From positions 1 through 64,000 of the forward strand of contig CACZWU010000001.1 of NCBI GenBank assembly GCA_902784965.1: a DNA stretch of 64,000 bases, in the 5' to 3' direction. The DNA is from an uncultured Bacteroidia bacterium. GTDB taxonomy: Bacteria > Bacteroidota > Bacteroidia > Bacteroidales > UBA932. The position numbers and the translations under genes were made by a program. Below are positions 50,895-59,383 of this stretch, piece after piece. Each line of letters starts with the position of its first letter. Positions within the stretch are counted from its first letter, which is position 1. The notes under the pieces were generated by a model. The model made no database searches and had not been told where the DNA came from. It worked only from the letters and a program-made list of their open reading frames with translations.

Positions 50895-51944
50895 CTACAG
50901 TGCTAATAGGAGGCGGTTGCTCAGGTCGCAGAAGGTCAGCTTCGGGTTGACGTTGCTGCCGACGGCGGACAGCGCACCGTCAAGGGCCGTGAAGGCCTTC
51001 TCGTAGAAGGTGGGCTTGATGCGGGTGGCGAAGCCCCGGACCGTTTCTTCTTCCTGCGGGGAAAGGTCGGCCAGGGTGTCGAGCCCGCGGGCAACCAAAA
51101 AGATCTTTCGGAGGTATTGTTCCATGTACAGGCACCACTCCCGCTGTTTCTCGCGACCCAGGTCGGCGAGCATTTCCCATTGGGGGAAGGTGTCGATGAT
51201 GCGTTTCGAGAGGCCGGCTTCCAGCAGCGATTTGGCAATCTCGCGGTACTCGGCGTTGTCGGTGTCGCGACCGCCGGCCGTGCGGCTCCGCTCCTCCCGG
51301 GAGAGGGGCTTGAGGGCGATGGCCTGGCAGCGTGAGCGGATGGTGGGCAGCAGGCGCTCGGGCTGGTGTGTCACCAGCAGGAAGAGCGTCCCCTGCGGGG
51401 GCTCTTCCAGCAGCTTGAGGAGCTTGTTGGCCGCTTCGAGGTTCATCTTCTCGGGCAGATAGACGATCATCGTCTTCCACTGGCCTTCGGCAGCCCGCAG
51501 CGACAACTTCTCGAAAATGCGCCGGGCCTCGCCCGCACTGATCAGCCCGCTCTTGTTTTCGATGCCGATGGCGTCGTAGAGTTCCTGCTCGGTAAAATAG
51601 GGGTTGGTCAGGGCGAGTTCACGGAACGCCGGCAGGAAATAGTCCGACACGGGGCTCTTCTTCTCGCTCTCGCTCAGCTGGGCGCTGCTGCTGACCGGAA
51701 ATGCGAAATGCAGGTCGGGGTGGATGAGCTTCTGGTACTTGTGACACGACGGGCAGACGCCGCAGGAGTCCGTTTCGCCAGGCTCGCGGCAGTTTACAAA
51801 TTGTGCCAGCGCCAGGGCGAAGGCCAGCCCGCCCCCGCCGTTCTCCTCAACCAGTAACAGGGCGTGGCCCAAGCGGTTGGCGGCGACCATCCGCACCAAC
51901 TGTTGCTTGAGCAGCTCATTCCCGATGATTTCCGAAAATCGCAT
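50895..51944 (-). CDS. holB: DNA polymerase III delta' subunit
   Basis: 349 residues. Clamp-loader AAA+ fold: MRFSEIIGNELLKQQLVRMV, a modified P-loop region (HALLLVEENGGGGLAFALAL), a zinc cluster CREPGETDSCGVCPSC, and TLFLLVTHQPERLLPTIRSR (sensor 1 and SRC-like). The canonical GKT is missing, as usual for delta'. It opens the conserved holB-ricT-gldH-trmB unit and diverges from the lipoprotein gene at 52012. Confidence 0.92.
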   Translation of the reverse strand: MRFSEIIGNELLKQQLVRMVAANRLGHALLLVEENGGGGLAFALALAQFVNCREPGETDSCGVCPSCHKYQKLIHPDLHFAFPVSSSAQLSESEKKSPVSDYFLPAFRELALTNPYFTEQELYDAIGIENKSGLISAGEARRIFEKLSLRAAEGQWKTMIVYLPEKMNLEAANKLLKLLEEPPQGTLFLLVTHQPERLLPTIRSRCQAIALKPLSREERSRTAGGRDTDNAEYREIAKSLLEAGLSKRIIDTFPQWEMLADLGREKQREWCLYMEQYLRKIFLVARGLDTLADLSPQEEETVRGFATRIKPTFYEKAFTALDGALSAVGSNVNPKLTFCDLSNRLLLAL

Positions 51945-52011
51945 AATCCCTCAAAGATACATATTTTCTCGGGAATGTTTCTTATCTTTACGGGAAAATA
52001 GACTGACGACA

Positions 52012-53652
52012 ATGAAACGAATCTCCTGTATCCTGGCCGCTGCAAGCGCTATGCTGTTGCTGACGGCATGTCCCAACACCGATCCCACACCCGAACCTAC
52101 TCCGCAGCCGAAACCTGACGTGACGGTCTCTCTCGGAACCACCGCCCGCATCGGCGCCGATCAGTTTGTCAGCGAAGCAGTCAGGCCGTACCTGGAGACA
52201 GCCAGCGACGGCAGCTACCAGATTGCCAGCACGGGGGATCCTTTCTCGGTCGAACTCGAAGTCCTGAAGGGTTACGACGGGACGCGCCCGTTCCGGCGTT
52301 ATTGCAACTACCCCATCGGGTATGACTTCAATCTGGGCAGCAAGCCCGTCGCTCCGGCCGATGCCGGCGAAGTCATCGACCTGACGGGAATCATGCCCGC
52401 TACCATCAACCTGGGCAACCGTTCGAAGAGCACCACTGTCTATTTCTCGGGCCTTCCCGACGATCTTCTGGCTCTCGACGCCATCAACCTGACACCCGAA
52501 TCGACCTTCGAGGTGATCCTGACCTTTACCAACCCCTTCTTCACCGAAGGCACCGTGACGCCCGAATTCTCGGTCGACATGCGACAGTTCTTCGGCAGCT
52601 CCGAGGCCGTTGACGGCGTGCTGCATTTCGACGCTCCGCTGACCCGCGAGAACGGTTACAAGGCCTCGAAGATCTTTCACCTGAGCGACGTGGCCTTCAA
52701 CCCCGACAACTACAGTCCCCAGAACCACAATGTCAAGGTCGATGCCCGCATCGGCCTGAGCGGCACCGTGGCGTTCCAGGATGTGAAGACGACCCGCTCC
52801 CGCCTCAACGCCGCCCCTGCCGACATGAAGCTCAATGCGACGGTGGTCCTGCTCGAGCTGGCTGCCGAGAGTGTCACCGGCCAGTTCAACTACAAGACCA
52901 AGGCGGTCAGCGGCAGCCTGAAACTCCAGCCGGAGGTGGCGGCCCTGGGCATTGACTTCGGCAGCTCCGACGTCAAGCTGGGCGTGAAGACAGACCTGTC
53001 GTATCCCTTCGACGCGACCGTCGGGGTGCAGTCCAAGAAAAACCGGGTGACGGTGGGCAGCGTCTCCAATGTCATCGTTCCGCTTCCCGTGGCTGAGCCG
53101 GGTGCTTCGGTCAGTGACGATGTCGAACTCGATGAAACTGCCGACCTTTCGCCGCTCTTTGCCAAGTCGATCGACGAAATGGCATTCAACGTGTCGATGG
53201 TTGCGCGTGAAGGCGTCTCCGGCACAGTGGTGCTGGGCCAGACGAATACCGTTGAATTCAAGCCTGCGTTGTCGGTTCCCCTCTGTCTGGGCACCAGTTT
53301 CGACCAGACTTTCACCGAAACCCTCTCCGTGCCGCGCAATGTGGCGGAGGCCCTGGCTACGAAACCTCTGGCGCTGACCGCCGAGGTGGCCAACCAACTT
53401 CCGATGGACGTGGATGTATCGGTCGTCCTGACCGACGACACGGGCCGGGAGATCACCCGTCCGGTGAGCGGTGCCTGTGCTGCCGATAAACAGTCGTCCG
53501 TGAAAGCGACGGTCAATGCCGTGGGCTCGAGTGCCTCGTCCATCACCAAGGCCGCCGTCACGTTCCGTGTCCGCGGCATCAGTAACAGCCGCCCGATCAA
53601 ACCTACCGACGGCCTTACCGCCCAGCTGAGCGTTGTAATTCCCGGAGAATAA
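52012..53652 (+). CDS. Large lipoprotein of unknown function
   Basis: 546 residues from the ATG at 52012. Lipobox LLLTAC (Cys20), then a flexible Pro/Thr linker (PNTDPTPEPTPQPKPD) and a long beta-rich body without a recognisable domain. Repeated phrases such as LELAAESVTGQFNYKTKAVS, GSLKLQPEVAALGIDFGSSD and EVANQLPMDVDVSVVLTDDT suggest several Ig-like sandwiches. Surface or periplasmic location likely. Not part of an operon; followed by a shared hairpin at 53677-53715. Confidence 0.75.
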   Translation: MKRISCILAAASAMLLLTACPNTDPTPEPTPQPKPDVTVSLGTTARIGADQFVSEAVRPYLETASDGSYQIASTGDPFSVELEVLKGYDGTRPFRRYCNYPIGYDFNLGSKPVAPADAGEVIDLTGIMPATINLGNRSKSTTVYFSGLPDDLLALDAINLTPESTFEVILTFTNPFFTEGTVTPEFSVDMRQFFGSSEAVDGVLHFDAPLTRENGYKASKIFHLSDVAFNPDNYSPQNHNVKVDARIGLSGTVAFQDVKTTRSRLNAAPADMKLNATVVLLELAAESVTGQFNYKTKAVSGSLKLQPEVAALGIDFGSSDVKLGVKTDLSYPFDATVGVQSKKNRVTVGSVSNVIVPLPVAEPGASVSDDVELDETADLSPLFAKSIDEMAFNVSMVAREGVSGTVVLGQTNTVEFKPALSVPLCLGTSFDQTFTETLSVPRNVAEALATKPLALTAEVANQLPMDVDVSVVLTDDTGREITRPVSGACAADKQSSVKATVNAVGSSASSITKAAVTFRVRGISNSRPIKPTDGLTAQLSVVIPGE

Positions 53653-53676
53653 GCATTCGCCGGGAATGACCAAATA

Positions 53677-53715
53677 GGTTTGCGGGAGCAAAATCGTTTG
53701 ATTCTGCTCCCGCAA
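53677..53715. terminator. Hairpin repeat copy 1 (bidirectional terminator)
   Basis: 39 bp identical, in opposite orientation, to 58627-58665. Stem TTGCGGGAGCA / TGCTCCCGCAA, extended by AATC/GATT. It lies between convergent genes. A degenerate half copy (GCAGGAGCAAA) follows at 53733-53743. Confidence 0.8.
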
Positions 53716-53769
53716 CGGCTTTGTATAGCCCTGCAGGAGCAAATCGGCGGGGTTTTGCGCCAGAAGACC

Positions 53770-53982
53770 TTAATCGGCGGCTTTTCCGGCGTTATCGAGG
53801 ATCATCTGGGCGGTTTCCAAATCTTCCTCGTTTACCATCAGCTGGATGCCGTGGCGGCCCATCTGGACGCCCGGATAGACGCTGTTGAGGTTCATGATGA
53901 CGGCCTGGATACCTTCGGCTTCGAGACGACCCTTGGCGATTTCGGCTTCGTATTGATTGTAGAATTCTTCAACGACTTTCAT
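53770..53982 (-). CDS. DUF2007 domain protein
   Basis: 70 residues, close to the whole DUF2007 (putative signal-transducing) domain: EFYNQYEAEIAKGRLEAEGI, then GRHGIQLMVNEEDLETAQMI. Small soluble protein related to PII-like folds. Second gene of a pair with the membrane protein at 54000-54485 (17 nt gap). Function unknown. Confidence 0.85.
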   Translation of the reverse strand: MKVVEEFYNQYEAEIAKGRLEAEGIQAVIMNLNSVYPGVQMGRHGIQLMVNEEDLETAQMILDNAGKAAD

Positions 53983-53999
53983 GGCGGGATTATAAGGGT

Positions 54000-54485
54000 T
54001 TAAGCGTTTTCCTGTTCGCGACTCTCCTGACGGATGCGCTGGTTGAGGATGCTCACGATGCGGAGCAGGTCTTTGCGGTAGCCGTCGACCATCACGGGAT
54101 TGTCGGCCGTCTGGAAAGTAACCCGGTCTTCATACATGCGGGTCAGGCGGGCGTAGGCGCTGCGCTTGACGTAGCTGACGGAGGTCTCATCCTTTTTTTC
54201 CTGGACATAGTCCAGCGACTCCATTACCTCGTCGACCATTTCGGCATAGTTTGTGAACGGCCCGTTGAGGTAAAGCGGCTTTTTCTGAAAGCTCAGGAAG
54301 GGATAGATGGCCGACACAGCCACGAAGAACAGCGCAATCTTGGGCAGGGATCCTTCCTTGAAAAGGTCGACGAAACTCAGGCCGGCAGCCTTTTGGCTGG
54401 AGAACAGGTAGATGATGCCCACCATGACGAAGAAGATGATGGCGAAATAGACCAGGTATTTGAGGGCGCGGATCAGATATCTCAT
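54000..54485 (-). CDS. Two-helix membrane protein, hypothetical
   Basis: 161 residues. Helices at about 8-29 (YLVYFAIIFFVMVGIIYLF) and 47-63 (KIALFFVAVSAIYPFLSF). The cytoplasmic tail includes NYAEMVDEVMESLDYVQEKK and a basic end. Conserved in Bacteroidales, as far as I can tell from its shape, but without an assigned role. Paired with the DUF2007 gene. Confidence 0.7.
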   Translation of the reverse strand: MRYLIRALKYLVYFAIIFFVMVGIIYLFSSQKAAGLSFVDLFKEGSLPKIALFFVAVSAIYPFLSFQKKPLYLNGPFTNYAEMVDEVMESLDYVQEKKDETSVSYVKRSAYARLTRMYEDRVTFQTADNPVMVDGYRKDLLRIVSILNQRIRQESREQENA

Positions 54486-54495
54486 AAGTATAAGA

Positions 54496-54526
54496 TTGGT
54501 TATCTTTACAAAATTATATATTTTTG
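54496..54526 (+). promoter_or_regulatory. Promoter of the coiled-coil protein/hemW unit
   Basis: TTG at 54496-54498, a 20-nt spacer and TATTTTTG at 54519-54526; 26 nt before the ATG at 54553. Confidence 0.7.
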
Positions 54527-54552
54527 CACAAACAAACGAAAAAAGTACAGCG

Positions 54553-55485
54553 ATGGAAGAACTTGATGAAGAGATGATCCAGTTTGAGAAGGATCACCCG
54601 GTCAAACAAAGTGGAGGCAGCGCCGCCAACAAGTCGTTGCGGACGGTCGCCATCGTCCTCGGTGCGGTCGCGGCCGCCCTGCTCGTCGTCCTCGGCGTGA
54701 TGATGGTCAAGAAGAACGCCCTGGTAAAGGACCTCAACATCGACAAACAGAACCTGACCAACGAACTCATCGCCCTCCACGGCGACTACGAGGCGCTCAG
54801 CACCACCAATGCCGCCCTCAACGACTCGCTCAACGTCGAGAAAGTGAAAGTGGAGCAGCTGATCGAGCGTCTCCAGAAAACCGAAGCGACCAACCGCGCC
54901 AAGATCCGTCAGTACGAACAGGAACTCGGCACCCTTCGCTCCATTATGAAGGGATACATCAAACAGATAGACTCCCTCAACACCCTCAACATCTCCCTGC
55001 GGAACGAGGCCTCCGAAGCCCGCCGCGAAGCCCAGGAAAGCAAGCGGCAGTACGAAGACCTCCGCTCCACCACCGACGAGCTCTCGAAGAAAGCATCGGC
55101 CGGCGCCGTGGTCAAGGGACGCGGCTTTGCGCTGGTGGCCATCAACGAATCGAACAAGGTGACCGACCGCAGCAGCCGTGCCAGCAAGCTCCGCGCCTGC
55201 CTGAGCCTGATCGAGAACAGCATCGCCGAACGCGGCTGGCGTACGGTCTACATCCGGGTCAAAGGTCCGGACGGCGTGCTGATGACCGACAACACCGACA
55301 ACCTGTTTACCTGCGGCACCGAGCAGATGATCTTCTCGGCCCAGCGTGAGGTGGACTACCAGGGCGAGGAAGTGGAGATCTGCATCTACTTCGCCGATTC
55401 CGCCGGCCTGCAGAAAGGCAAGTACACGGTAGAATTCTACACCAACGAAACCAAGCTCGGCACTGCGGAGACGATCTTGAAATAG
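54553..55485 (+). CDS. Membrane-anchored coiled-coil protein
   Basis: 310 residues from the ATG at 54553. A cytoplasmic N-terminus (EELDEEMIQFEKDHP), one helix at about 29-51 (VAIVLGAVAAALLVVLGVMM), then a long coiled coil (60-195: LNIDKQNLTNELIALHGDYE, RREAQESKRQYEDLRS). The C-terminal beta-domain (GWRTVYIRVKGPDGVLMTDN, then VEICIYFADSAGLQKGKYTV) is conserved in Bacteroidetes and of unknown role. It precedes hemW by 4 nt, probably one transcript. Confidence 0.75.
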   Translation: MEELDEEMIQFEKDHPVKQSGGSAANKSLRTVAIVLGAVAAALLVVLGVMMVKKNALVKDLNIDKQNLTNELIALHGDYEALSTTNAALNDSLNVEKVKVEQLIERLQKTEATNRAKIRQYEQELGTLRSIMKGYIKQIDSLNTLNISLRNEASEARREAQESKRQYEDLRSTTDELSKKASAGAVVKGRGFALVAINESNKVTDRSSRASKLRACLSLIENSIAERGWRTVYIRVKGPDGVLMTDNTDNLFTCGTEQMIFSAQREVDYQGEEVEICIYFADSAGLQKGKYTVEFYTNETKLGTAETILK

Positions 55486-55489
55486 CCCT

Positions 55490-56557
55490 ATGCCGGGCCT
55501 CTACGTCCACTTCCCCTTCTGCGCGTCGAAGTGCATCTACTGCGATTTCTATGCGCGCGTTCGGAAAGACTGGAAACCCTACGTGGAAGCCCTGCTGCAG
55601 GAAATCCGCGACCGTGCAGATGAATTGAGCGTCCCCCCGACGACCTTGTATTTCGGCGGGGGGACGCCTTCTTTGCTGCCTCCTGCCTTGCTGCAGCAGG
55701 TGGCCGGGGCCTGCCGCACAGGCTTTGGCGTGCAGGACTTCGACGAGTTTACGGTGGAAGTCAATCCTGACGACGTGACGCCTGCCTTCGCCCAGGCGCT
55801 GCGGGAGATAGGCGTCAACCGGGTGAGCATCGGCGTGCAGAGTTTCGACGACGGGCAATTGCGCTGGATGCGGCGGCGGCACACGGCCGCGCAGGCTGAA
55901 ATGGCCTGTGCGACGCTGCGCCGCGCTGGCTTCGACAACCTGTCGCTCGACCTGATCTTCGGTTTCACTGGGCTGGACGACGGAAGTTGGATGGCTTCGG
56001 TGGAGCGGGCGCTGGCCCTGCAGCCGGCACATATTTCCTGCTACCAGATGATGGGACGCTGGGCCGACAGTGATGAAGAGCGTTGCCGGCGGCAGTATCG
56101 TCTGCTGCAGCAGCGGCTGCTGGCGTCCGGTTTCCTCCAATACGAAATCTCGAATTACGCCCTGCCCGGATGCGAATCCCGGCATAACAGTGCCTATTGG
56201 TCGCGGGAACCCTATCTGGGCTTCGGCGCCGGCGCCCATTCCTTCGACGGCTGCCGCATCCGCAGCTGGAACACGCCCGACATCGACGCCTACATCGCAT
56301 CCCGGCCCTTCGGCACGGAGACCCTCTCCGACCAGGAGGTCTACGAAGAAAAGCTCATGCTGGCCCTGCGCACGACGAAGGGCCTTTCCCTGTCGTCCCT
56401 CACACCGTGGGAACGCGCGCAGCTGGCACAAAAGGAACCGGTCCTGGAATACTTGTCCAAGACCGGTAATATCTTTAGGGACGCCTGTTCGCTCCGGATT
56501 CCCGCCGACGGACTTTTTGTCTCCGACGGCATCATCCGTGAGCTATTCCCCAGCTAG
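55490..56557 (+). CDS. hemW: Radical SAM heme chaperone HemW
   Basis: 355 residues. The radical SAM cluster with the HemW spacing is YVHFPFCASKCIYCDFYA (Cys-x3-Cys-x2-Cys), followed by LYFGGGTPSLL, RVSIGVQSFDD and SLDLIFGFTG. The fourth block LGFGAGAHSFDG is also typical. These proteins insert heme into respiratory enzymes rather than oxidise coproporphyrinogen. The stop overlaps the convergent cytochrome b gene by 4 bp. Confidence 0.93.
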   Translation: MPGLYVHFPFCASKCIYCDFYARVRKDWKPYVEALLQEIRDRADELSVPPTTLYFGGGTPSLLPPALLQQVAGACRTGFGVQDFDEFTVEVNPDDVTPAFAQALREIGVNRVSIGVQSFDDGQLRWMRRRHTAAQAEMACATLRRAGFDNLSLDLIFGFTGLDDGSWMASVERALALQPAHISCYQMMGRWADSDEERCRRQYRLLQQRLLASGFLQYEISNYALPGCESRHNSAYWSREPYLGFGAGAHSFDGCRIRSWNTPDIDAYIASRPFGTETLSDQEVYEEKLMLALRTTKGLSLSSLTPWERAQLAQKEPVLEYLSKTGNIFRDACSLRIPADGLFVSDGIIRELFPS

Positions 56558-57222
56558 CAGCAGCCGTTGGCTTTGCAGTAGGCATAGATAGCCACGAAGG
56601 CGAAGCCCAGCATCAGCAGGGTCACGTAGATGCAGGTGATCCATTTCCAGCGTTTCAGCCAGATGTTGTTGTTCCAGCCCAAGGTCTGAAGTGCGCTCCA
56701 GAAACCGTGGGTGAGGTGGAACCACAGGGCGGCGAACCACACGAGGTACATCAGGGTCACCCACCAGCGGCCGAAGGTCAGGCTCATCAGCTCGTACGGG
56801 TCGCCTTCAGGACCGCCGATCCAGTTCTGCAACTGCATCTTGGCCCAGAAATCGGTAAGGTGAAGGGCGATGCCCAGCAGGACGATCAAACCCAGGACAA
56901 ACATATTGCGGGCGGACCAGGAATCGGTTTTGGCCTTGTTGGGGACGGCATAGCGCTGGTCGCCGCGGGCCTTGATGTTGCCGATGGTCAGGATGAAGGC
57001 GTAGACGATGTGGACCACGAAGAAGGCGGCCAGGATCGGCACGACCACATTGACCCAGCCCATGGAGAGGATCTCGCAGATGGTGCCATAGACCACGCTG
57101 TCCGGATCGAACACATAGGTCAGGTTCATCACCATGTGGAAGGTGAGGAAGAGGATGAGGCAGAGACCGCTGATACTCATCAGCAGCTTCTTTCCGATGG
57201 ATGACTTGAATATGCTTGCCAT
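56554..57222 (-). CDS. sdhC: Succinate dehydrogenase/fumarate reductase cytochrome b subunit
   Basis: 222 residues, five membrane helices. The typical start IFKSSIGKKLLMSISGLCLI and the haem-ligand histidines (FLTFHMVMNL, FVVHIVYAF, LHLTDFWAKMQ, WFHLTHGFWSALQT) match the Bacteroides FrdC/SdhC type. It should anchor the flavoprotein and iron-sulfur subunits and carry two b haems. No sdhA or sdhB follows: the next gene downstream is the convergent hemW. Confidence 0.93.
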   Translation of the reverse strand: MASIFKSSIGKKLLMSISGLCLILFLTFHMVMNLTYVFDPDSVVYGTICEILSMGWVNVVVPILAAFFVVHIVYAFILTIGNIKARGDQRYAVPNKAKTDSWSARNMFVLGLIVLLGIALHLTDFWAKMQLQNWIGGPEGDPYELMSLTFGRWWVTLMYLVWFAALWFHLTHGFWSALQTLGWNNNIWLKRWKWITCIYVTLLMLGFAFVAIYAYCKANGCC

Positions 57223-57268
57223 AGTTTGCGTTTATTATTTTTTCGGATTTATTGACGCATTAATTATG

Positions 57269-57276
57269 CAAAGATA
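57269..57276 (-). promoter_or_regulatory. -7 box of sdhC
   Basis: TATCTTTG on the minus strand, 46 nt before the start codon. No well-spaced -33 TTG. Confidence 0.55.
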
Positions 57277-57285
57277 ATCCGAAAC

Positions 57286-57316
57286 TTGATAAAATCATAA
57301 TAAATGGCTATTTTTG
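57286..57316 (+). promoter_or_regulatory. Promoter of pyrH-frr (leaderless)
   Basis: TTG at 57286-57288, a 20-nt spacer and TATTTTTG at 57309-57316, ending only 4 nt before the conserved pyrH ATG at 57321. Confidence 0.7.
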
Positions 57317-57320
57317 TTTC

Positions 57321-58031
57321 ATGAAATATCGCAGAATTCTCCTCAAACTCAGTGGCGAGGCGATCGGCGGCCCGGATGGCGTCGGCCTCGACGAAAATGT
57401 AATGGCTGCCTATGCCCGGCAGATTGCTGCCGTGGTCAACAGAGGGGCGCAAGTGGCCATCGTCATCGGTGGCGGCAATATCTTCCGCGGCCTGAGCGGT
57501 ACCCAGCGCGGCTTCGACCGCGTTCGCGGCGACCAGATGGGCATGCTGGCCACCGTCATCAACAGCATCGGCCTGTCGCTCTCGCTGCGTAACGCCGGCC
57601 TGAAAGCCGAGGTCTTCACCTCCACCCCGATGCGCCCGATGGCCAAATACTACATGCGCGACGAAGTGAACGAATACCTGGAGCAGGGCGGCGTGGCGAT
57701 TATCGCCGGCGGCACCGGCAATCCCTTCTTCACCACCGATTCGGCGGCAGCCCTTCGCGCTTGTGAGCTCCGTTGCGATGCGCTGCTCAAGGGGACGAAG
57801 GTCGACGGTGTCTATACTGCCGATCCGGTAAAGCATCCCGACGCCAAACGCTATGATACGCTGACTTTCGACAAGGCCATCGCCGACAATCTCCGCGTGA
57901 TGGACCAGACGGCCTTCACGCTCTGCAAGGAGAACGACATGCCGATCATCGTGTTCAACATGAACGATGATGGCATGCTTGGCAAGGTTGTTGAAGGTAG
58001 CGGCACCTGCACCGTTTTGAGCAACAAATAA
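57321..58031 (+). CDS. pyrH: UMP kinase
   Basis: 236 residues. Amino-acid-kinase fold: YRRILLKLSGEAIGG, VAIVIGGGNIFRG, GDQMGMLATVIN, IIAGGTGNPFFTTDSAAALR and KGTKVDGVYTADP. It phosphorylates UMP in pyrimidine synthesis. It lies 12 nt before frr, the usual pairing. The promoter sits so close that the transcript would begin at or next to the ATG. Confidence 0.97.
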   Translation: MKYRRILLKLSGEAIGGPDGVGLDENVMAAYARQIAAVVNRGAQVAIVIGGGNIFRGLSGTQRGFDRVRGDQMGMLATVINSIGLSLSLRNAGLKAEVFTSTPMRPMAKYYMRDEVNEYLEQGGVAIIAGGTGNPFFTTDSAAALRACELRCDALLKGTKVDGVYTADPVKHPDAKRYDTLTFDKAIADNLRVMDQTAFTLCKENDMPIIVFNMNDDGMLGKVVEGSGTCTVLSNK

Positions 58032-58043
58032 AAAAACAACGAT

Positions 58044-58607
58044 ATGATCGACAAAGCAAAAGCCGTGGTGGACGCTGTGAAGGAAAAAATGCAGAGCGCC
58101 GTCACCTATTTGGACGAAGACCTCAAAACCTACCGGGCCGGCAAAGCCAACCCGGCGGTCTTCAATAGTGTCGTGGTCAACTATTATGGCACGATGACCC
58201 CCATCCCGCAGGTGGCCAGCATCAGCACGCCCGACGCCAAGACGATGCTCATCCAGCCGTGGGACCGCAACCTGATCCACCCCGTGGAGAAGGCCATTAT
58301 GGACGCCAACCTCGGATTTACGCCTCAGAACAACGGCGAAGTGATCCGCATCAACATTCCCGCCCTCACCGAGGAGCGCCGCAAGGAACTCGTGAAGAAA
58401 GCCCGCACCGCCGGAGAGAACGCCAAGGTCGGCGTACGCAACGCCCGTCGCGACGCCATCGATGCGCTGAAGAAACTCCAGAAGGAGGGCCTTCCGGAAG
58501 ACACGGAAAAAGACTTTGAAGACGAAGTCCAGAAACTCACCGACAACTTCATCAAGAAGATCGACGAAATCCTCTCCGCCAAGGAAAAAGAAGTAATGAC
58601 GGTCTAG
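58044..58607 (+). CDS. frr: Ribosome recycling factor
   Basis: 187 residues. Family marks: [54 protein letters not shown] and [20 protein letters not shown]. It releases ribosomes after termination together with EF-G. It ends at the 39-bp shared hairpin. Confidence 0.97.
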   Translation: MIDKAKAVVDAVKEKMQSAVTYLDEDLKTYRAGKANPAVFNSVVVNYYGTMTPIPQVASISTPDAKTMLIQPWDRNLIHPVEKAIMDANLGFTPQNNGEVIRINIPALTEERRKELVKKARTAGENAKVGVRNARRDAIDALKKLQKEGLPEDTEKDFEDEVQKLTDNFIKKIDEILSAKEKEVMTV

Positions 58608-58626
58608 ACGGGTCAAATAAACGCCA

Positions 58627-58665
58627 TTGCGGGAGCAGAATCAAACGATTTTGCTCCCGCAAACC
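58627..58665. terminator. Hairpin repeat copy 2 (bidirectional terminator)
   Basis: Exact inverse of 53677-53715 over 39 bp. It lies between the convergent frr and nitroreductase genes and touches the nitroreductase stop. Confidence 0.8.
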
Positions 58666-58666
58666 T

Positions 58667-59329
58667 TTACCAGCGTTCGTAGTGAATGCGTTCGGGCTTC
58701 CACTTGTTTTTTGGCTGCTCGTCGTTGGCGGGCCAGCCGACGGCGACAGCGCAGTAAGGAAGGACCGTAGCGGGAAGGCCCAGCTCGCGCTTCATCGATG
58801 CATACCGCTCGCTGTACGGATAGGCTGCCGTCCAGACGGAGCCCAAGCCCAGTGATTCGGCTGCCAGCAGGAAGTTTTCGGTGCAGGCGCCCAGGTCATC
58901 GCGCCACGTCCCGTTCGGCCGGGTGACAGGTGCACCGTCCGGATTGTCACGCGGCGGGCGCGTTACCGTCGTATCTGCGCAGAACACGACTACGGCTGCC
59001 GCCGAGTTGAAGATGCGCATGTTGAAATTGTTCTCGAAGACTTTTTCGTATTTCGATTTGTCGGTCAGCACGACAAAGTGCCAGGGCTGGATATTCGAGC
59101 CGGTCGGCGCGGCCATCGCCGCCTTGAGCATCGTCTCCATATATGCTGCCGGAATCGGCTCGTCCGTGAAGGCACGCACACTCTTGCGGCTCATGATCGT
59201 TTGGATGGTCTCGTTGTCGACGCCGGACAACGGCTTGTCCGCTTCCTGCTTGCCGTTTCCACAACCAGAAAGCATCACCGCGATTCCTGCGGTCAGTATG
59301 ACCGCGCATAATAAAAGGTTCTGTCTCAT
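58667..59329 (-). CDS. Nitroreductase-family lipoprotein
   Basis: 220 residues from the ATG at 59327-59329. Lipobox MLSGC. FMN-binding motifs: SRKSVRAFTDEPI, AAPTGSNIQPWHFVV and a C-terminal CAVAVGWPA. The central LAAESLGLGSVWTAAYPYSE is the usual nitroreductase helix. An exported, lipid-anchored nitroreductase is less common than the cytoplasmic form. Substrate unknown. Confidence 0.9.
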   Translation of the reverse strand: MRQNLLLCAVILTAGIAVMLSGCGNGKQEADKPLSGVDNETIQTIMSRKSVRAFTDEPIPAAYMETMLKAAMAAPTGSNIQPWHFVVLTDKSKYEKVFENNFNMRIFNSAAAVVVFCADTTVTRPPRDNPDGAPVTRPNGTWRDDLGACTENFLLAAESLGLGSVWTAAYPYSERYASMKRELGLPATVLPYCAVAVGWPANDEQPKNKWKPERIHYERW

Positions 59330-59383
59330 AGGATTATCGTTTATTTCGGAGTAAAAATACAAAAAAAGAAGGAACGATGCGCA

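Noticed and set aside
55490..56557. Oxygen-independent coproporphyrinogen oxidase HemN
   Set aside because: Length and the Cys-x3-Cys-x2-Cys region followed directly by FYA, without the HemN extensions, fit HemW.
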